DNA of 64,000 nt from Allolobophora icterica (Eukaryota > Annelida > Clitellata > Crassiclitellata > Lumbricidae): positions 70,160,670-70,224,669 of the forward strand of contig OY744606.1 in NCBI GenBank assembly GCA_963556255.1. The letters are read 5' to 3'. The notes below the pieces were generated by a model. The model saw only the letters and a list, made by a program, of their open reading frames with translations. It searched no databases and was not told the DNA's origin. A program made the position numbers and the translations under genes. Of this stretch, positions 23,136-36,834 are shown piece after piece (position 1 is the first letter of the stretch; the number at the start of each line of letters is the position of its first letter).

Positions 23136-24059
23136 TGCGTCTATTCAATACCTGTAGTTTAAAATAATTAAAACAATTGCATATGTACGAATCAACGACC
23201 TAGCTAATAAACGAAATTATATATAGCTACAAATTTTCCGTAAACCCGGATGAGCAAAGTATAATCCACACCTATTCCTGTAATTTATCATCCACATTTA
23301 AAAATATAAATGTAATGTAGATCTCCGAAATTTCTCAGCGCCACACAAAAGCCACGTCAGGGAGACCATCTTAAACACCGGCGCTATATCAAATCAAGTC
23401 CGCAATAGCCATTTCCGCCTTATCCGTTCCGGTGCCAGGTCAGAGTCCGGGGAGGTCAAGCCGAGGCGACAGCAGGGTGCTACTGTGGTAATATTAGGTG
23501 ATGATGGTTGTGTGGTGGCGCAGAAATGGAATTATGCTAAAAACAAATACAGGACTACATAAAGATCATCAAACAATCTAGGGAGCCTATAATTAATATT
23601 TCATGAGATTTGCATATATCTGAACAAAAGAAATTAATACAACCACATGAAATTCTTCGACAATTTCAGGAAATTTTTCGCTTCACGAACCTTTCCAGAA
23701 AGTCAAATTCAAAAGATTACGCTTCCGGTTTGTTTTTCGCTTTCAGCAATTTATTTTGTAGCGCTTCACTTATTTTCTATTATTTATAGCATTTCAATTC
23801 TTCATTCGTAATTTAATTAAATTAAGTAAATGAAAGTTTACTTTAATTTAATTAAGTTAAGTTAGAATGCAAGTCACAAGGAAATTAAGTCACAAGGCAA
23901 GTCAGAAGTTAACATGTTAAATCCAAATTGTTTAAAAGCAGCTTTGTTAACTGATGCATCTTTAATTATATCTAGTGGTAAATGTGTGACCTTATAAGCT
24001 GCTCATGTTATAGTTCTGTTTTCATGTTATAGTTTTGTTTTCAAAATGTATGTAATCAT

Positions 24060-24218
<159 letters not shown>

Positions 24219-24224
24219 ACGTAC

Positions 24225-24830
24225 GTCAGAAGTCAGTTGATTCAGAAATCTATTCAGACGTCCAGTCAGAATTAAGTCCAGTCAGAATAAATTTTTAATC
24301 AGAATACTGAAGTGAGAATACAAGTCAAAAATTAATTTAAGTCAGATGTGTCAAGTCAGATGTCGAGTTGGAAACCAATTAAATAATGGTCATTCATGTA
24401 GAATTAAATAAGTCAGAATTAAATCAGAAATAAGTCAATCAGAAGTAATTAAATCAGAATTAAGTCAAGGCAGAAGTCAAGTCAGAAATCAAGTCAGAAG
24501 TCAGGTAATAGTCATTTAACTTAGAACTTCGTAATTAAGGCAGAATTAAGTCAGAAATAAGAATTAATTAAGTCAGAATTATGTAAAGTCAGAAAACAAG
24601 TCAGAAGTCAAGTAATATAGTCATTTATGCTAGAATTAAGTCAGAATTAAGTCAGAAATAAGTCAATCAGAATTAATTAAGCTAGAATTAAGTCAAGTCA
24701 GTAATCAAGTCAAAAGTCAAGCTATAGTCATTTAAGTTAGAATTAACTAAGTCAGAATTAAGTCAGAAATAAGTCAATCAGAATTAATTAAAGCAAAAGT
24801 TAAGTCAGAAATCAAATCAGAAGTGCGTGT
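24225..24830 (+). repeat. Degenerate AAGTCAGAATTAAGTCAG satellite
   Basis: AAGTCAGAA, AATTAAGTCAG and AAGTCAATCAGAA recur for about 600 bp with a loose higher-order period (GTCATTTAAGTTAGAATTAA appears several times). A weaker version is visible at 23870-23910. No ORF survives. Confidence 0.75.
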
Positions 24831-25003
24831 CGCTAACATACAATTATTGTACGAGCATTAGGGCATTGTTAGGGCAGAGGAAAATCAGCCGAAACGAGCA
24901 TTAGGGTATTGTTGGGGCAGAGGAAAAGTCGCCAAAGCCCAGGTCATGCCCAAAATGCCCATATGGGCAACGACTGGGGCCAATTTCCAATGCTGTCTGG
25001 GAA

Positions 25004-25394
25004 GCTGCTTGGGAATCGGGGTTAACAAAGTCGAAGAAGCTATTTCTAGCACTGTAGGACTATACTGTAGATGTAACGATTTGAATACAAAAAAACTCTA
25101 CTGTGTTCCTTAAATCTCTCTAATGACTTCATTAAACTTCCTCGGAGCATCATTCACTCCAATATAATTTATTTCACATACCGTTTAACCGTTTCCTCTT
25201 TAATTCATAGTCTGCTCTACAGAAATGGGAACGTGAATCGATAGGCCTAGTGTCGCAAAACCTCTTCCTTCCCTATCACTGTTCTCACTACGATGCCGAA
25301 AGTTACGTCGGAAGATCCGAATGATAAAGTTCTCTGGTTAAGGGTCTTTTCTCTTAAGCTTTCTCCGACTGCTAATATATCTCACTATCTTTAC

Positions 25395-25396
<2 letters not shown>
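25004..25396. other. Intergenic stretch, nothing recognised
   Basis: I see no conserved exon or repeat family in this stretch. It ends in a (TCTG)n microsatellite. Confidence 0.4.
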
Positions 25397-25438
<42 letters not shown>

Positions 25439-25440
25439 CT
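25397..25440 (+). repeat. (TCTG)n/(TC)n microsatellite
   Basis: Eight TCTG units pass into TCTCTCTC. The open frames here encode only repetitive [12 protein letters not shown] peptide. Confidence 0.9.
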
Positions 25441-25689
25441 TATTTTCACTTCCCTCTCTATCTTCGTTCTCTCTTCCTTATATACCTCTCCCCGACCAGG
25501 TGCAAATCTTACTGGAGAAACAGGTCTCCAACACAGGAGGTGCAATCGAGGTTTCATATATATTGGGCAATTTGCATGGGATGTTACTAAAGCGATGCAT
25601 TTGCGGCGATCTGCATCTATATTTGAGCTCATGTGCAAATATCGAGATTTCACCCACGCAATTTACTTGCTCCAAACCTTACATCGTCT

Positions 25690-25922
25690 GGCGTGGTGGC
25701 TCAGTGGTAAGTTCGGCGCCTTATGACCTGAGGGTTGCAGGTTCGAATCCCACTCTAGCCGTTGCGTACGGACCTTGGGCAAGTCCTTCACTCGCAATTG
25801 CTCGTGGCGCTTCGGCGTGAAAATTCCGGCACAGTATCAAATGCTGCAGTCGGGAGCGCCTCTGAGTAGTAGTTGACTTCGAGAGGCGCTATAGAAATAT
25901 CCGGAATAAATAAAAAAAAAAA
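25690..25922 (+). mobile_element. tRNA-derived SINE, copy 1
   Basis: The head GGCGTGGTGGCTCAGTGG (A box) and GGTTCGAATCC (B box) show a pol III promoter from a tRNA. The body includes CCTTGGGCAAGTCCTTCACT. The tail GGCGCTATAGAAATATCCGG leads to AATAAATAAA plus A-rich sequence. Two minus-strand copies lie at 51500-51740 and 61378-61614. The tail matches the 3' end of the LINE fragment at 36897-37110. Confidence 0.9.
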
Positions 25923-27522
25923 TCTGAACCGGAGCAATCCGATGACGTCACAACGTTAAAATCGTTCACAGGACCAGCGTAAATATTCACCAGAGCACGA
26001 TTTCTGTCGACGTCAACCAACGGCGCTTTGTTGCCACAAGATGTCGTTAAACTCTGGATCGACCCTCGCAGAACAATTATGTGACGTCATAATACAGAAA
26101 ATCACGAATTTCGCCACAATACGTAGATATGGTTACGATTGTTTCAAACAAAGAGAAAACGTAGGCATAGATGGGTGTTTCTTCAAACAAAGAGAATACG
26201 TAGATCTAGGCCATGGTAACTAAATATATTGTTTTCAAGGAAAGACAATATTACTATAGTTCGTAGGTCCGTTATAGGAACACAAGTTCCGTCTTGTACG
26301 TAGGTTGGGACCGAAAAATTTTGGGCCTACATAGGGAAAATCAAAGCAAACAGTATCAACGAAAAATATGATCCATTTACGAACAGTAATATCTGGTAAC
26401 TGTGTACGTATGTCAAGCATTTAAGTCAGAATTAAATTTCGAAACAAATTGATGTCATGTGGCGACTTAAATACCCCTTTTTTCGCCACAATACCCCTTT
26501 TTTGACAATCTAGCAGACTCATCACTGGACCAGCAGACCATGCAATAAGACTAATGGCTTAAAGTTACCGGTACTTGCCCTGAATTACTAAAATAATAAA
26601 TAGATTGGTTTTACATGTCTCACTTTTTACATTTAATTGATCGGAATCAAATGGCCTGCTAGAGTCATTGATTTGTTCTCAAACAAAGTAGGTCATAGGA
26701 AGAATAATCAGTAACGGAGCATAATTAAGTTCAGTTGCTCCTAAGCACTTCGGAGCTATTCATAGTCAATAGGCAATCTCTGCATCGCTCAGGCTGACGT
26801 GTAGACAGCGAGTCTAGTGGTCGCCATAGATCAATCGACCAACCGTTGTTGTTTGTCTCGTTGCTATGACAACAAACGGCTCAATAACGGCTGCTTTTAC
26901 TTTCGTTTTCCGGACGAATCTAAATGTGTAACAGTCAATAGGGTATTCTCCATCACTCAGGTTGACCTCGAGAGCAAGTCATGTGGATCGGTGGTCGGTC
27001 TATCAGTGCTACAATCCGCCAGATCATGTTTCATCCTGTTTCAGTGCTACAATCCGCCAGATGATGTTCCAATCAAAATTTTCCCCTTTGGGCGATCAAT
27101 AAATTAACATTTTAAAGATTATTTTTAAAACACTGTAAAAATCAGGTTGTTTCTCATCGCCTAACATAGTAGGTCCCTATAATGGTATGTGCTGGTCATA
27201 GTCCTATGTATATTTAGATGGTCGAGCTCAAGGAAAAGTAATGTTCGCCATTTAGTTTGATTTTTGCAAGAATTTATCAATTTATAAATCCTAATATTTA
27301 TACAAGGCTTATTCTGAATTTAACATAGGACCTAATTATGCAATCGGTCCGTTTAACATATTGTGTTCATGTGGAAACATTGGCCTCCATTTATAAATAA
27401 ATGTTATGCATAAGGCGCTGTCTATTAGACAAAATCATGACTCAGGGAGCAATTCGATCTGGATAGCTTAGCAGCAGTCTAATCGCCGTTATTGATACTT
27501 TAAATGATACCTTACATCGGAC
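25923..27522. other. Intergenic stretch without supported gene
   Basis: It holds duplicated short segments (26764 and 26933 both begin AGTCAATAGG; CAGTGCTACAATCCGCCAGAT occurs twice at about 27005 and 27042). A frame at 26817-27107 contains CCLSRCYDN...FYFRFP, loosely like the start of a THAP zinc finger but without the distal Cys/His pair. I do not call a gene. Confidence 0.4.
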
Positions 27523-27698
27523 TAGGGGCGTAACTTTGCTCAAAAAAGTGGGGGGACAAATTTCTTATATACATGAAGCGATCTCTGGGAAGGCACAATA
27601 GCCTAATAAAATATAATTGGCATTGTTCAAAAGTGGGGGTACGATACCCCCAGTCTAAAAAGTGGGGGGTACGGGTACCCCCAAAAATTACGCCTATA
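27523..27698 (+). mobile_element. GGGGCGTAACTTT-family MITE
   Basis: It begins TAGGGGCGTAACTTTG and ends AAAATTACGCCTATA, inverted termini with mismatches. The flanks CATCGGAC/CATCAGAA match at 6 of 8 positions. The inside is rich in short runs (GTGGGGGTACGATACCCCC). It is the same family as the better preserved copy at 60011-60206. Confidence 0.7.
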
Positions 27699-27830
27699 CA
27701 TCAGAAACCATTCAGTTCACCACCATTCGGATTCCTTTCTTCAGTTGAGGACTATTTCGGAAACACAAAACTTGCATGTACTGTATGCATGCATACATTT
27801 GTAGACACACATACATACATGTAGTACATC

Positions 27831-27948
27831 CACATACATACATACATACATACATACATACATACATACATACATACATACATACATACATACATACATA
27901 CATACATACATACATACATACATACATACATACATACATACATACATA
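27831..27948 (+). repeat. (CATA)n microsatellite
   Basis: About 29 CATA units run without a break. Long open frames on the minus strand here encode only MYVC repeats and are not genes. Confidence 0.95.
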
Positions 27949-28161
27949 AATAGGCCTACTGTGTTTCTATGGCATTTTGTATTGCATCGCATGCAGTTTA
28001 TTTACATTGAGCCGAATATCTAGTTTATAAATTTATAATTAATAAATACGCAGCACGAGCATTTCGTTAACTGGTCCCACTGTTAAGCAAGTTACACCTT
28101 TTTAAATTTATTTCGATTGCCAACTATTAATATCGATTCAAATATAGCCCACATTGAAAAC

Positions 28162-28596
28162 TTAGTTTTTTTGACTAGTTATGTTAACTCCCATTCCTAT
28201 ACAGTACGTGTCCGTGAATGGTATACAGTTGAAATATATGCACCCATCGCATTGTTTCACTTCAATCAGATAAAAGACGACCGTCAGAATGGCAGCCAGA
28301 GCGGCCGCCCATACAAAACACAGCACCTGCGTCATGATGACGCAGTACTTCGGCACTAGGCAAGAATTGAAATGCCTGAAGGGTCGGAAGCCAACGGCGA
28401 GCACTATGCCAATGACATATCCGGCGAGGTGAGCCCAGTTGTCGACCTCAGGCACGATGACGCCGATGAGAAAGAGGACGATTAGGCTGATAAAGATGAT
28501 GATCAGCTGGGGGCGAGGTTTCTCCTCGGCGTTCCATCTCACAATCTCAACTGACATGGCCGCCAACACTCCGAACTGAGAGCCTGATGGTCCAGC
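28162..28596 (-). CDS. iRhom last exon: rhomboid core and C terminus
   Basis: The exon starts with AGPSGSQFG, contains [13 protein letters not shown] and several hydrophobic helices, and ends [17 protein letters not shown] before the stop. CIPFTD near the C terminus is shared by iRhoms. A possible poly(A) signal (AATAAA on the minus strand) lies near 27998-28003. Confidence 0.93.
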   Translation of the reverse strand, partial: AGPSGSQFGVLAAMSVEIVRWNAEEKPRPQLIIIFISLIVLFLIGVIVPEVDNWAHLAGYVIGIVLAVGFRPFRHFNSCLVPKYCVIMTQVLCFVWAAALAAILTVVFYLIEVKQCDGCIYFNCIPFTDTYCIGMGVNITSQKN

Positions 28597-30439
28597 CTTC
28601 AGAAAACACGTATACACGAAGTTCATAATCTGTTTATGCACAATAATTGATAATTACTATCAATTCGCAAATAAGAACAAACTTCTATATATACATATCC
28701 AAGAATATGACATTAGATGTTCAGAATAAGGCCTATAATGGTAGCTTCCATGTTATCATTTATGATTTCGCATGGTTAAAATTCTATCGATTACTATCTG
28801 ACTCTTAACAACCGAATTGTAGAACATTCCACAAGTAGCTTTTCCTAAATACGACCCTACACAAATTGTCGTTACAATTATAATAGGACAAACTAAAGTT
28901 TTTTTTCTTGAGTCCCTTTAAGTCAGTAGTACGTAGTAGTAGCCTATTACACTGACCTCGACATAGTAAGGGATGAATATTGCACTGAGCACGGAGCCAC
29001 AGTATCCACTTCCAATATATATGACAGCCATCGCTAGTGAACCAATGTATCTTTCCAGGTCGAACTGAATGATCCACTGGAACAGACATGTTACGACCAG
29101 AGCCAGCACCCTGTTAAAAACCAACAACGACATACGGAAAATCCCGTGGCACTAATCCTGTTCCCATATCTAAACCGTTTGGTTGAGATTACCTAGTGTC
29201 TTCAAGACTCTCCTTTGCTAAGAACATGTTCTTCGATGATCATTACTATCGTGACAGCCAACCAATTATCTTTATTCTGTCTCCGCGCGCGATAGCTATA
29301 GAGTATAGACTAAGCTAGCTATCGATATTCTGGGTTTTGTTATCTCCGTAATTAAAGCCCAATCTACCCGTATTATATAATTCCTTGATTCGACAAAACA
29401 CAGTCGCGAAGCTAAAACAATACGAAATTTGGAACTCCCATTTTCTAGACCAAAGTTACGCCCCTGGAATAAAGGCCGATTGATACATCATTTCAATAAT
29501 GAAACACATTTTTTCTTAGTAAATTTAAAATTTAAGAATAAAGGCCCTTTTTACGTCAATTTAATTATGAATCACGTTGATTGTATATAAATTTCAATTT
29601 TTAAACCAAAGGCCTATTGTTACGTCACTTCAATTATGAACACATTATTTAGTTACTTTTAGATTTACGCAATAAAGGCCTTTGTTACGTCACTTCAATT
29701 ATCGAAAGTGTATTTTCATTATAAGTTTACATTTAGGGAACAAATTGGCCTTTGTTACGTCACTTCAATTATGAAACACATTATTTAGTAATTTTTAGAT
29801 TTATACAATAAAGGCCTTTGTTACGTCACTTCAATTATCGAAAGTGTATTGCCATTATACGTTTGCATTTAGGGAATAAAGACTTTGTTACGTCACTTCA
29901 GTTATGAAAAAGTCTACTGTTATTATAACTTTAAATTTAGAAAATAGAGGTTTATTGCTACGTCATTCTAATTGTTAAAACGTTTAGGCCTATTATTTTA
30001 GAGAATACAGGCCTTGGTTACGTTACCTAAATTATGAAAGTCTATTGTTACCAAGTTTAAAGTTAGAGAATAAAATACTAGCAATTGTTACGTAGGCCTA
30101 CGTCATTTCGATTAAGAAAAACACGTCTATAATTAGAATTTTTAGATTTAGACAATAAAGGCCTCTGTTACGTCACTTCAATTATGAAAACGTCTATAAA
30201 ATGTTATTATGTTCAAATTTAGAAAATGAAGGCCTATTGTTACGTCACTTCAATTATGATCGAAACACGTCTCTTCATTAATGAAAACGTCTATTGTAAG
30301 TAATTTTAAATTATTATTATTATTGTTATTATTATTATATAATTTTTATTGTAATTGTTATTATATTTATTATTATGCTTGTTATCATTATTAATGCCCT
30401 ATTATATTTATTTTTATTGTTATTATTATTATCATCATC

Positions 30440-30483
<44 letters not shown>

Positions 30484-33400
30484 CAACAACATTCGGAATT
30501 GCGCATAAATTGCGCCAAATATAGATTCACTGGGCGCCATTATAATTATTTAGCAGTCTTGAAGGGGAAAAGATGCGAAATTTGGTACCCCCACTTTCTA
30601 GAGTCTAGACCAAAGTTACGCCTCTGCTCTATCCTCCAACCTCTTAAGATCCTGCTTCATGCACATTCCTGACGCATCAGGCCATGCTCGACCTTCAAAC
30701 TGCCTACACTTCAGACGTATTTACTTCTTCTAATGTAATACCAATTATTTCCATTCACTGGTACCGGCTTCATGAAATTGAGTAGCATTGGCCTCTCAAG
30801 CTGTGATTCTTTGATGGCGCTTAGCGCCGCTTACCCATGATCCTTTTAATGGTGTGCCGCCTAATCCGCACAGAAGAATCACAGAGAAGCTAGTCATATC
30901 AGCTGGTTTCAGGAAATCAATATCAATAAATGAATCGAAATGGAGATTAGCCTACTTATCAAATTATCATCCAGAAGCCTGCTTTATCTGGCACCACTTT
31001 GTACGTTTATACGGTTATGTTTATACAAAATGATAAAAGAAATTTGGCTAAGAAACACTCGTGCTAATGTTGAGGCATAATATCGAAGAAGCGATTGTAT
31101 TGTGGACTATAAATGTCGTTTAATGGTATCTCGGAGCTTTACTAGAACTTAGCCTTAGACTTCGCTGTTGCATCCTGGGCCTTCATAAGACGTCACCTAT
31201 TTAAGCTGGGCTTTATTTACGTATGCATTTACAAGCAAGGTAACTTATAGGATCTTACCCTGGGTGTATGAATAGCGATGTAAAGAATCGGTAGTACTGG
31301 TCAGGTTTCTGAGGATCAGTGAATGAAATCATTCCGCAAACTTCGTTCAAACAGGAAACCTGAGCAGACAAAAAGAACAATAAAAAATTCAGCCGATACG
31401 CTGCCTTAATTAGTAGCTTAAAACTGACGCAACGTGCATTTACAGTGGTTTTCAGGACGACTTTGCTATTCAGACGATAACTAATTACAAGATAGCTTAG
31501 TGAAAACTTACAAATTATACAGCAAACAGAAGACCTCTCTTGTTTATATGTGGTGCTATGAACTCCGTATGACTCTAAGAGAGGTGTATGTAGTGTATAT
31601 AGCAGCTGTAGGCCCCTATAGCCCTATAACCATGCACCATGCCCTTTCTCTTCTTCAGTTCCGTAGACGCTTGAAAACCAGTCTTTTTGGCGGTGCTGGC
31701 AGTGATGAGGGTCGAGCGTGCTGCTGATTAGAGTGGCGCTATATAAATGTTCGGTTACAAATACAATGCACATTTTATGATTTATCTGATAAGATCAGTG
31801 ACATAGGTAATTATCTGAAAGCGCGCCACGCCCTCGCAAGGTTCTAGAAGGACGCTATATGAAGGCTCAAATACGTAAGCAGGCTGAATACAGAGCTGAT
31901 GTATGACATAATCATCGCTATGCAAGTGACTACAGTATGTGAGACGTGTCATTGCAATATCATACCTGCGAGCAGAGCGATGCGTTTTCGTGAAAGTATC
32001 CTCTGCGGAATGCGCAATACTCCCTAGTCGCCATGACGCATTCTCCCTGAACGCCGACGCAACATGGCCGACCGACCACTTCGCACATCATGTGGTAGTC
32101 TTTGGAGTCGGAAGGTGGTTTCGACGAATTCTTGCAGATCTAAATGAGTGATATTTCTTCTAACATGATATACCGGAAAACGATCAAACCGTAAACTATA
32201 GCACGAATTCTGACTGACTTGTATACAGATCAATATAGGCCCTAGGTCCACGTAGAGTGTGATGTGCGATTGGCAGCAGGGAGGGAAAGATCTAGGGAAA
32301 GGTCAGAGTGAAGTGTAGGCTTATATTGAAATGGAATATTGGAAATTTATGTTGTTTCCGGCAGAAAAAATTTGTTTGCGACTGACTCCTGTCCCATTTA
32401 CTTATGAAAGAAGCACCCATGGATTCATGTAAGTTTATTACGCATTGCTGCAGTTACGGCTTACCGGGTACTTTTGTTTTATTTTCCGTATTAGATTATA
32501 CAGCGGATATGTTGCTCATAATGCTTCTGCGTTTTATTTTACTAATTCATCGTTTAAAAAAGAATAAATATATAAGAATAAATATATGATTCTTACTGGC
32601 CACTTAGTGATGTCGTTTGGCCATGTGTAGATACCGCTGGACACAGGATCGCGGCAATACCTGTTAAAACAAGAAAATCAATTAAACTTTTGCTACAGTA
32701 CAGCTTACAAATCACCCAGCTATATCCACAGTATACAATTCGACTACTACAGCAGACCGCGTCTTGTGATGGAATATTTTCCAGGCACTTTCCACTTAGT
32801 ACTGCCATTTAAAACTGCACAAAACCTGCCTATATTGCACAGGTGCAACTACAAATGGTACAGGTAGGCCTATCTTGCATCGACTGTAAAGAGGTTTTGT
32901 TAGTAGTTCTAACGTTCTACATAGAAGAGAAGAGCAGTCCCTGAGATGAAGCCATGTGTATGAAATGTTAGAGACTTCATTTTCTTAGCCACGGTATATG
33001 AGGGCGGTTGGCCAGTCCTCTCCCTCGCCGTCTTATCTTCCCACTGACAGTGTAGCCCTACGGTATGCGTACTAAACATAACTGAGTTGGCTAGGGGCGC
33101 AAGTGGAGCCAACATTTCGAAACAAATTTTGCCTTGGCGGGATTTGAACCCCGAACTAGTGGTTTACAGTCCAGTACGCTAACCACTAGACTATGGTTTC
33201 TAAATAATCTGCACTTTTAATATGCTAATGATAATTAAGCCCTTTCCAAATTACCGTAAGCATATAGCTCAACAGAAACTCGAGCATTTCAAAAGACTGA
33301 ATAATGTTCATATCCAGTGGAGGTTTATAAATAAAGAATTACCGTAATTAGGTTTATTTCACCTGATATCATTAAGTTTCTGCTGAGTGCATAAAAATGC

Positions 33401-36400
33401 TGTAACAAACTGAGTCTTAACAATCGGAAATTGTTCTAATTGGTATGAAAATCAAAGAATTCATCTGCCTACTTTGGGTCTTCGCCGCAAACGGTACTCT
33501 GGTTCCAAGTTGAGATATATCTCTGGAAAAGAATTACACAAAAATTACACAAAATAAGAGAGATTTGATTCTATTAAACTATTATTATGCGTCTGTCTCT
33601 GTATCACTTCTTGTCTCTGAAAAATTCATTTGAGCGTAGTTGCTCTCATGGTGCATTATGTCTTGTCCAGTGTTATTCTGTGTTGTTACTATCTTTTCCT
33701 GAGTTCTCCTGTAGGCCCTAACTGTTCTAATTTGCCCTGTACTGTTCTCTCCCGTCCTCTTGTGTCCAGTTTTGTCTTAAGTTGTCCCGTTTTGTCTTAT
33801 GTTGTCCTCTGCAGTACTGGACAATTTCCTGTGTTGTCTATAGTGTTGTTATATCTTGTAATGTGTTGCCTTATTTTTTCCGATATTTCCTTTCCTTTAT
33901 TACCCTGACATTTTCCACTTAATTGATGTAGCATAAGCTTATATACTAAGTAAGTAAGTAAGTATATTCTTCAATTAACGCTAGCAAAACGCACAGCGCT
34001 TTACATACAATACTACACAAAGAGGAAAGAAAATAGAAGAGTACATGTAATAATAACGTTAGGTCAAAAATGAAACAATAGACAACAATTACATTATTTC
34101 ATAATTGTATATGCTCACCGTTGCGTTTAGATTTAGGCTTACGTATTGATTGCATAATTTGCACGAAAATAAGCTAAGATAAATAGCCTATATGAATAGT
34201 TATAACCACTAATGAAGATAAAGTGTTGCTTACGGAACAGTCGGAATTTGAGGTCTGGACGCATCCAGAGGCGTCATTGTTGACACAGCATCCGGTGGTT
34301 GACTCTGTCTTTCTGTCCTTTTCCAGGAGTGCCGCAACGTTCTTATCCGATCGGATACAGGGCGCGAATTTCGCTCCCAGGTGGATCAAATCCGACTGTT
34401 CAAACAGAAACGCAGTTCTACGAGTATTGCAGATAACGTGACAGCGTTTACTGATCATCGTCTACTGTTCTAGCAGGTACAGGAATGTTCGATGGTCGCC
34501 GACGTAGGCCTATTGCATGAGTTTATCACGATAAATGATGCTCAGCTGCGATATCGCTTGTGCTGAAGTCAAGCGCTGCAACGGCAACGCAACCACATGG
34601 CGAGATTACCGCGTGGGCTGCACAGCTCAACAACAAAAACTTCGTGTTGACACGAAGCACGGGAACGGAGAATTGGAAACATTAATCCACTAGCTCTCCC
34701 TGACCGACCGCACTTCGACCGTGCATCTCCCGGAATTGGGACTTATTGAAATTTTCCAACTTGTAGGCCACTACGTTGGTTGATGTTCGCTAAGATGCTG
34801 GCTGGTCGAATGGAAAAGGCTTAGCAATAGATACATTAGCAGGCAGACTTAACTCCTCCACTGCCGCAACGGTTGTGCCAGTCCGAAGCGTGGATAAAGA
34901 AGGTGGGCGACGTTAATCATCTTCGCTATGATAGAGCGTCTTCAGTGGCGTAGCTAGGGGTTGAGCAGGGGAGCGACCGCTCCAAAATGTGGGACCTTTT
35001 CTTAATCTATTTCAATCGTTCTTTATTTATCGTGAGCGCGAAAAATTTTGGGGACCTCTTTTTTGACCAGATCAGTTCAAAAATGCCCCCGCCCCACCTG
35101 TCAAACAAGATCGCCGCCACTGTATAGCCTGTCCACAATAATTGGTCTAGGAAGTCATTGGAATCCAGCTGGGAGGAAAGAAGTCTTCTTTTTTGAAATG
35201 GTGATACAATACAGATCCCAGTCGCGGCCAGTCCTTGTAGTAGATGGTCGTTCCTTTAGCCAACCACGCTCCCCACCAACCAAATGTTCCAGTCGACATA
35301 ATCACGTGGTCACACAGGGACAGTATCGCCAAGTCCTGACCAGCGGAATGCCCTAAGCTGTAAGTTACGTTGACCGTAACAGAGGATGACGTGTTGGATG
35401 ACGTGTTGTTGGGGTTGACGATGTTTTCGATGATCCAATTAAGATCGTCTGACATCGCGATGAACTGAACGCGATTGTATCTCTCTATAAAGAATTGCAT
35501 GGCCTCCTCAAAATACGTCGTATTCGGCACTGTAAATCCGAATTTAAAGGCAGATTCACTGGCCATATCTCCTCTTCGAACATGTACTCCTACTCTCACG
35601 AATCCAGCTTTCTTCCATCTAGGTGGAATGTTCCTTTGAAGAAAGTCTTCAGCGAATCTTCGAATGTCGTCTTTGAACTCCAGATGACGTCTGAGGCGGT
35701 GTTCAATCGTCATGGTGTATTTCCAGCTCTGACGAAATCCTTTGATCAGAATCGACTTATTTGCGGCCTTCAGAGTCTCGTTCTCAGTGTTCTGATCATA
35801 TGACAAAGGTCTCGCTTCATCGATTGTATAACATGGACATAGATTACCGACTCGTTCGAGATTCAGTTGAAAAATCTCCTCCAGTAAAAGTCTCTTAGCG
35901 CAATTCCTTAAGACTGGCCTCAGTCCAGAAAGTTGTGCGACGAACAGGACAGAAGCAAAGGCGAAGAGTTGATTTCCAAGTCGTCGACCATCATAAATCG
36001 AATCGTCAAAACTAACGAACTGAGACAGGCCTACGTCGTGATGCTGTTGGGTGTTATTGGACGGAGACACTTCGAAGTGTTCCGTAAAGTTTAGAGACGA
36101 AGTCATATCCTGACAATGAGTATTGTTTACTGACGGGAGAACCGGATGTTGTGCTCTACTGAAAAATATACTTGTAAAGACGACCTTACTTCGTGACTGT
36201 TGATATAAGAACAAGCATCCACTTAATAAAACCAACAGTAAAAATACAGGTCGTAAACAGCCAACTCGAAATTTCCCCGGCTTTAACATTCCGATTGGTT
36301 GACGAATCAGTCGTCTCGAGACCGCATTCCTCTTGCTGTCGTCGATGTCCCTTGCCTCGATCCTCACGTCTTCCGAGACTGAATCCCGACTCCAGATAAT

Positions 36401-36803
36401 TTAACTGGTAAGTAGGGCAATTTATGTGCTCGCTCCCCCCCTCCCGGTGTTAAAGCCTGGCTACGCTGCTGAGCGTCGTCAGATAGAAACGCCTCCCTGC
36501 AGAACTCATACCACAATAGACAGTTGACACCACTGCCCCGTGAATGGTTGCAATGCGCGAAGCCTCACAATGGTTCCAACCTATTAAGCACAGTCTGCCT
36601 GAACAAGGACACACCATGCAGCAGCTTTTATTTTATGAGGACACATTGTGGCGCGAGGAGGCTTGTGTACACCGACCGCCAGGGCCTTTGTGAGGTACTA
36701 AAAATGCACTATATTAAGTACCCTGATACATACATACACACAGGGCCTACATAATACCTACATACATTACATACATACATACATTACATACATACATACA
36801 TAG

Positions 36804-36834
<31 letters not shown>

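Noticed and set aside
25690..25762. tRNA gene candidate (GGTTCGAATCC)
   Set aside because: It is the head of a SINE found three times in the window with its tail and, once, a target duplication.
25293..25820. 175-residue frame
   Set aside because: It runs through a (TCTG)n microsatellite and into the SINE head.
26817..27107. THAP-like start (CCLSRCYDN...FYFRFP)
   Set aside because: The distal Cys-x2-His and AVPTIF-type blocks are missing and the segment includes local duplications.
27712..27992. Open frames encoding MYVC repeats
   Set aside because: They are translations of the (CATA)n microsatellite; the same applies at 36784-37291.
33122..33195. tRNA gene candidate (minus strand, GGGGTTCAAATCC B box)
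   Set aside because: It is the head of a SINE with a long shared body, also present at 38248-38524; stems are not fully paired.
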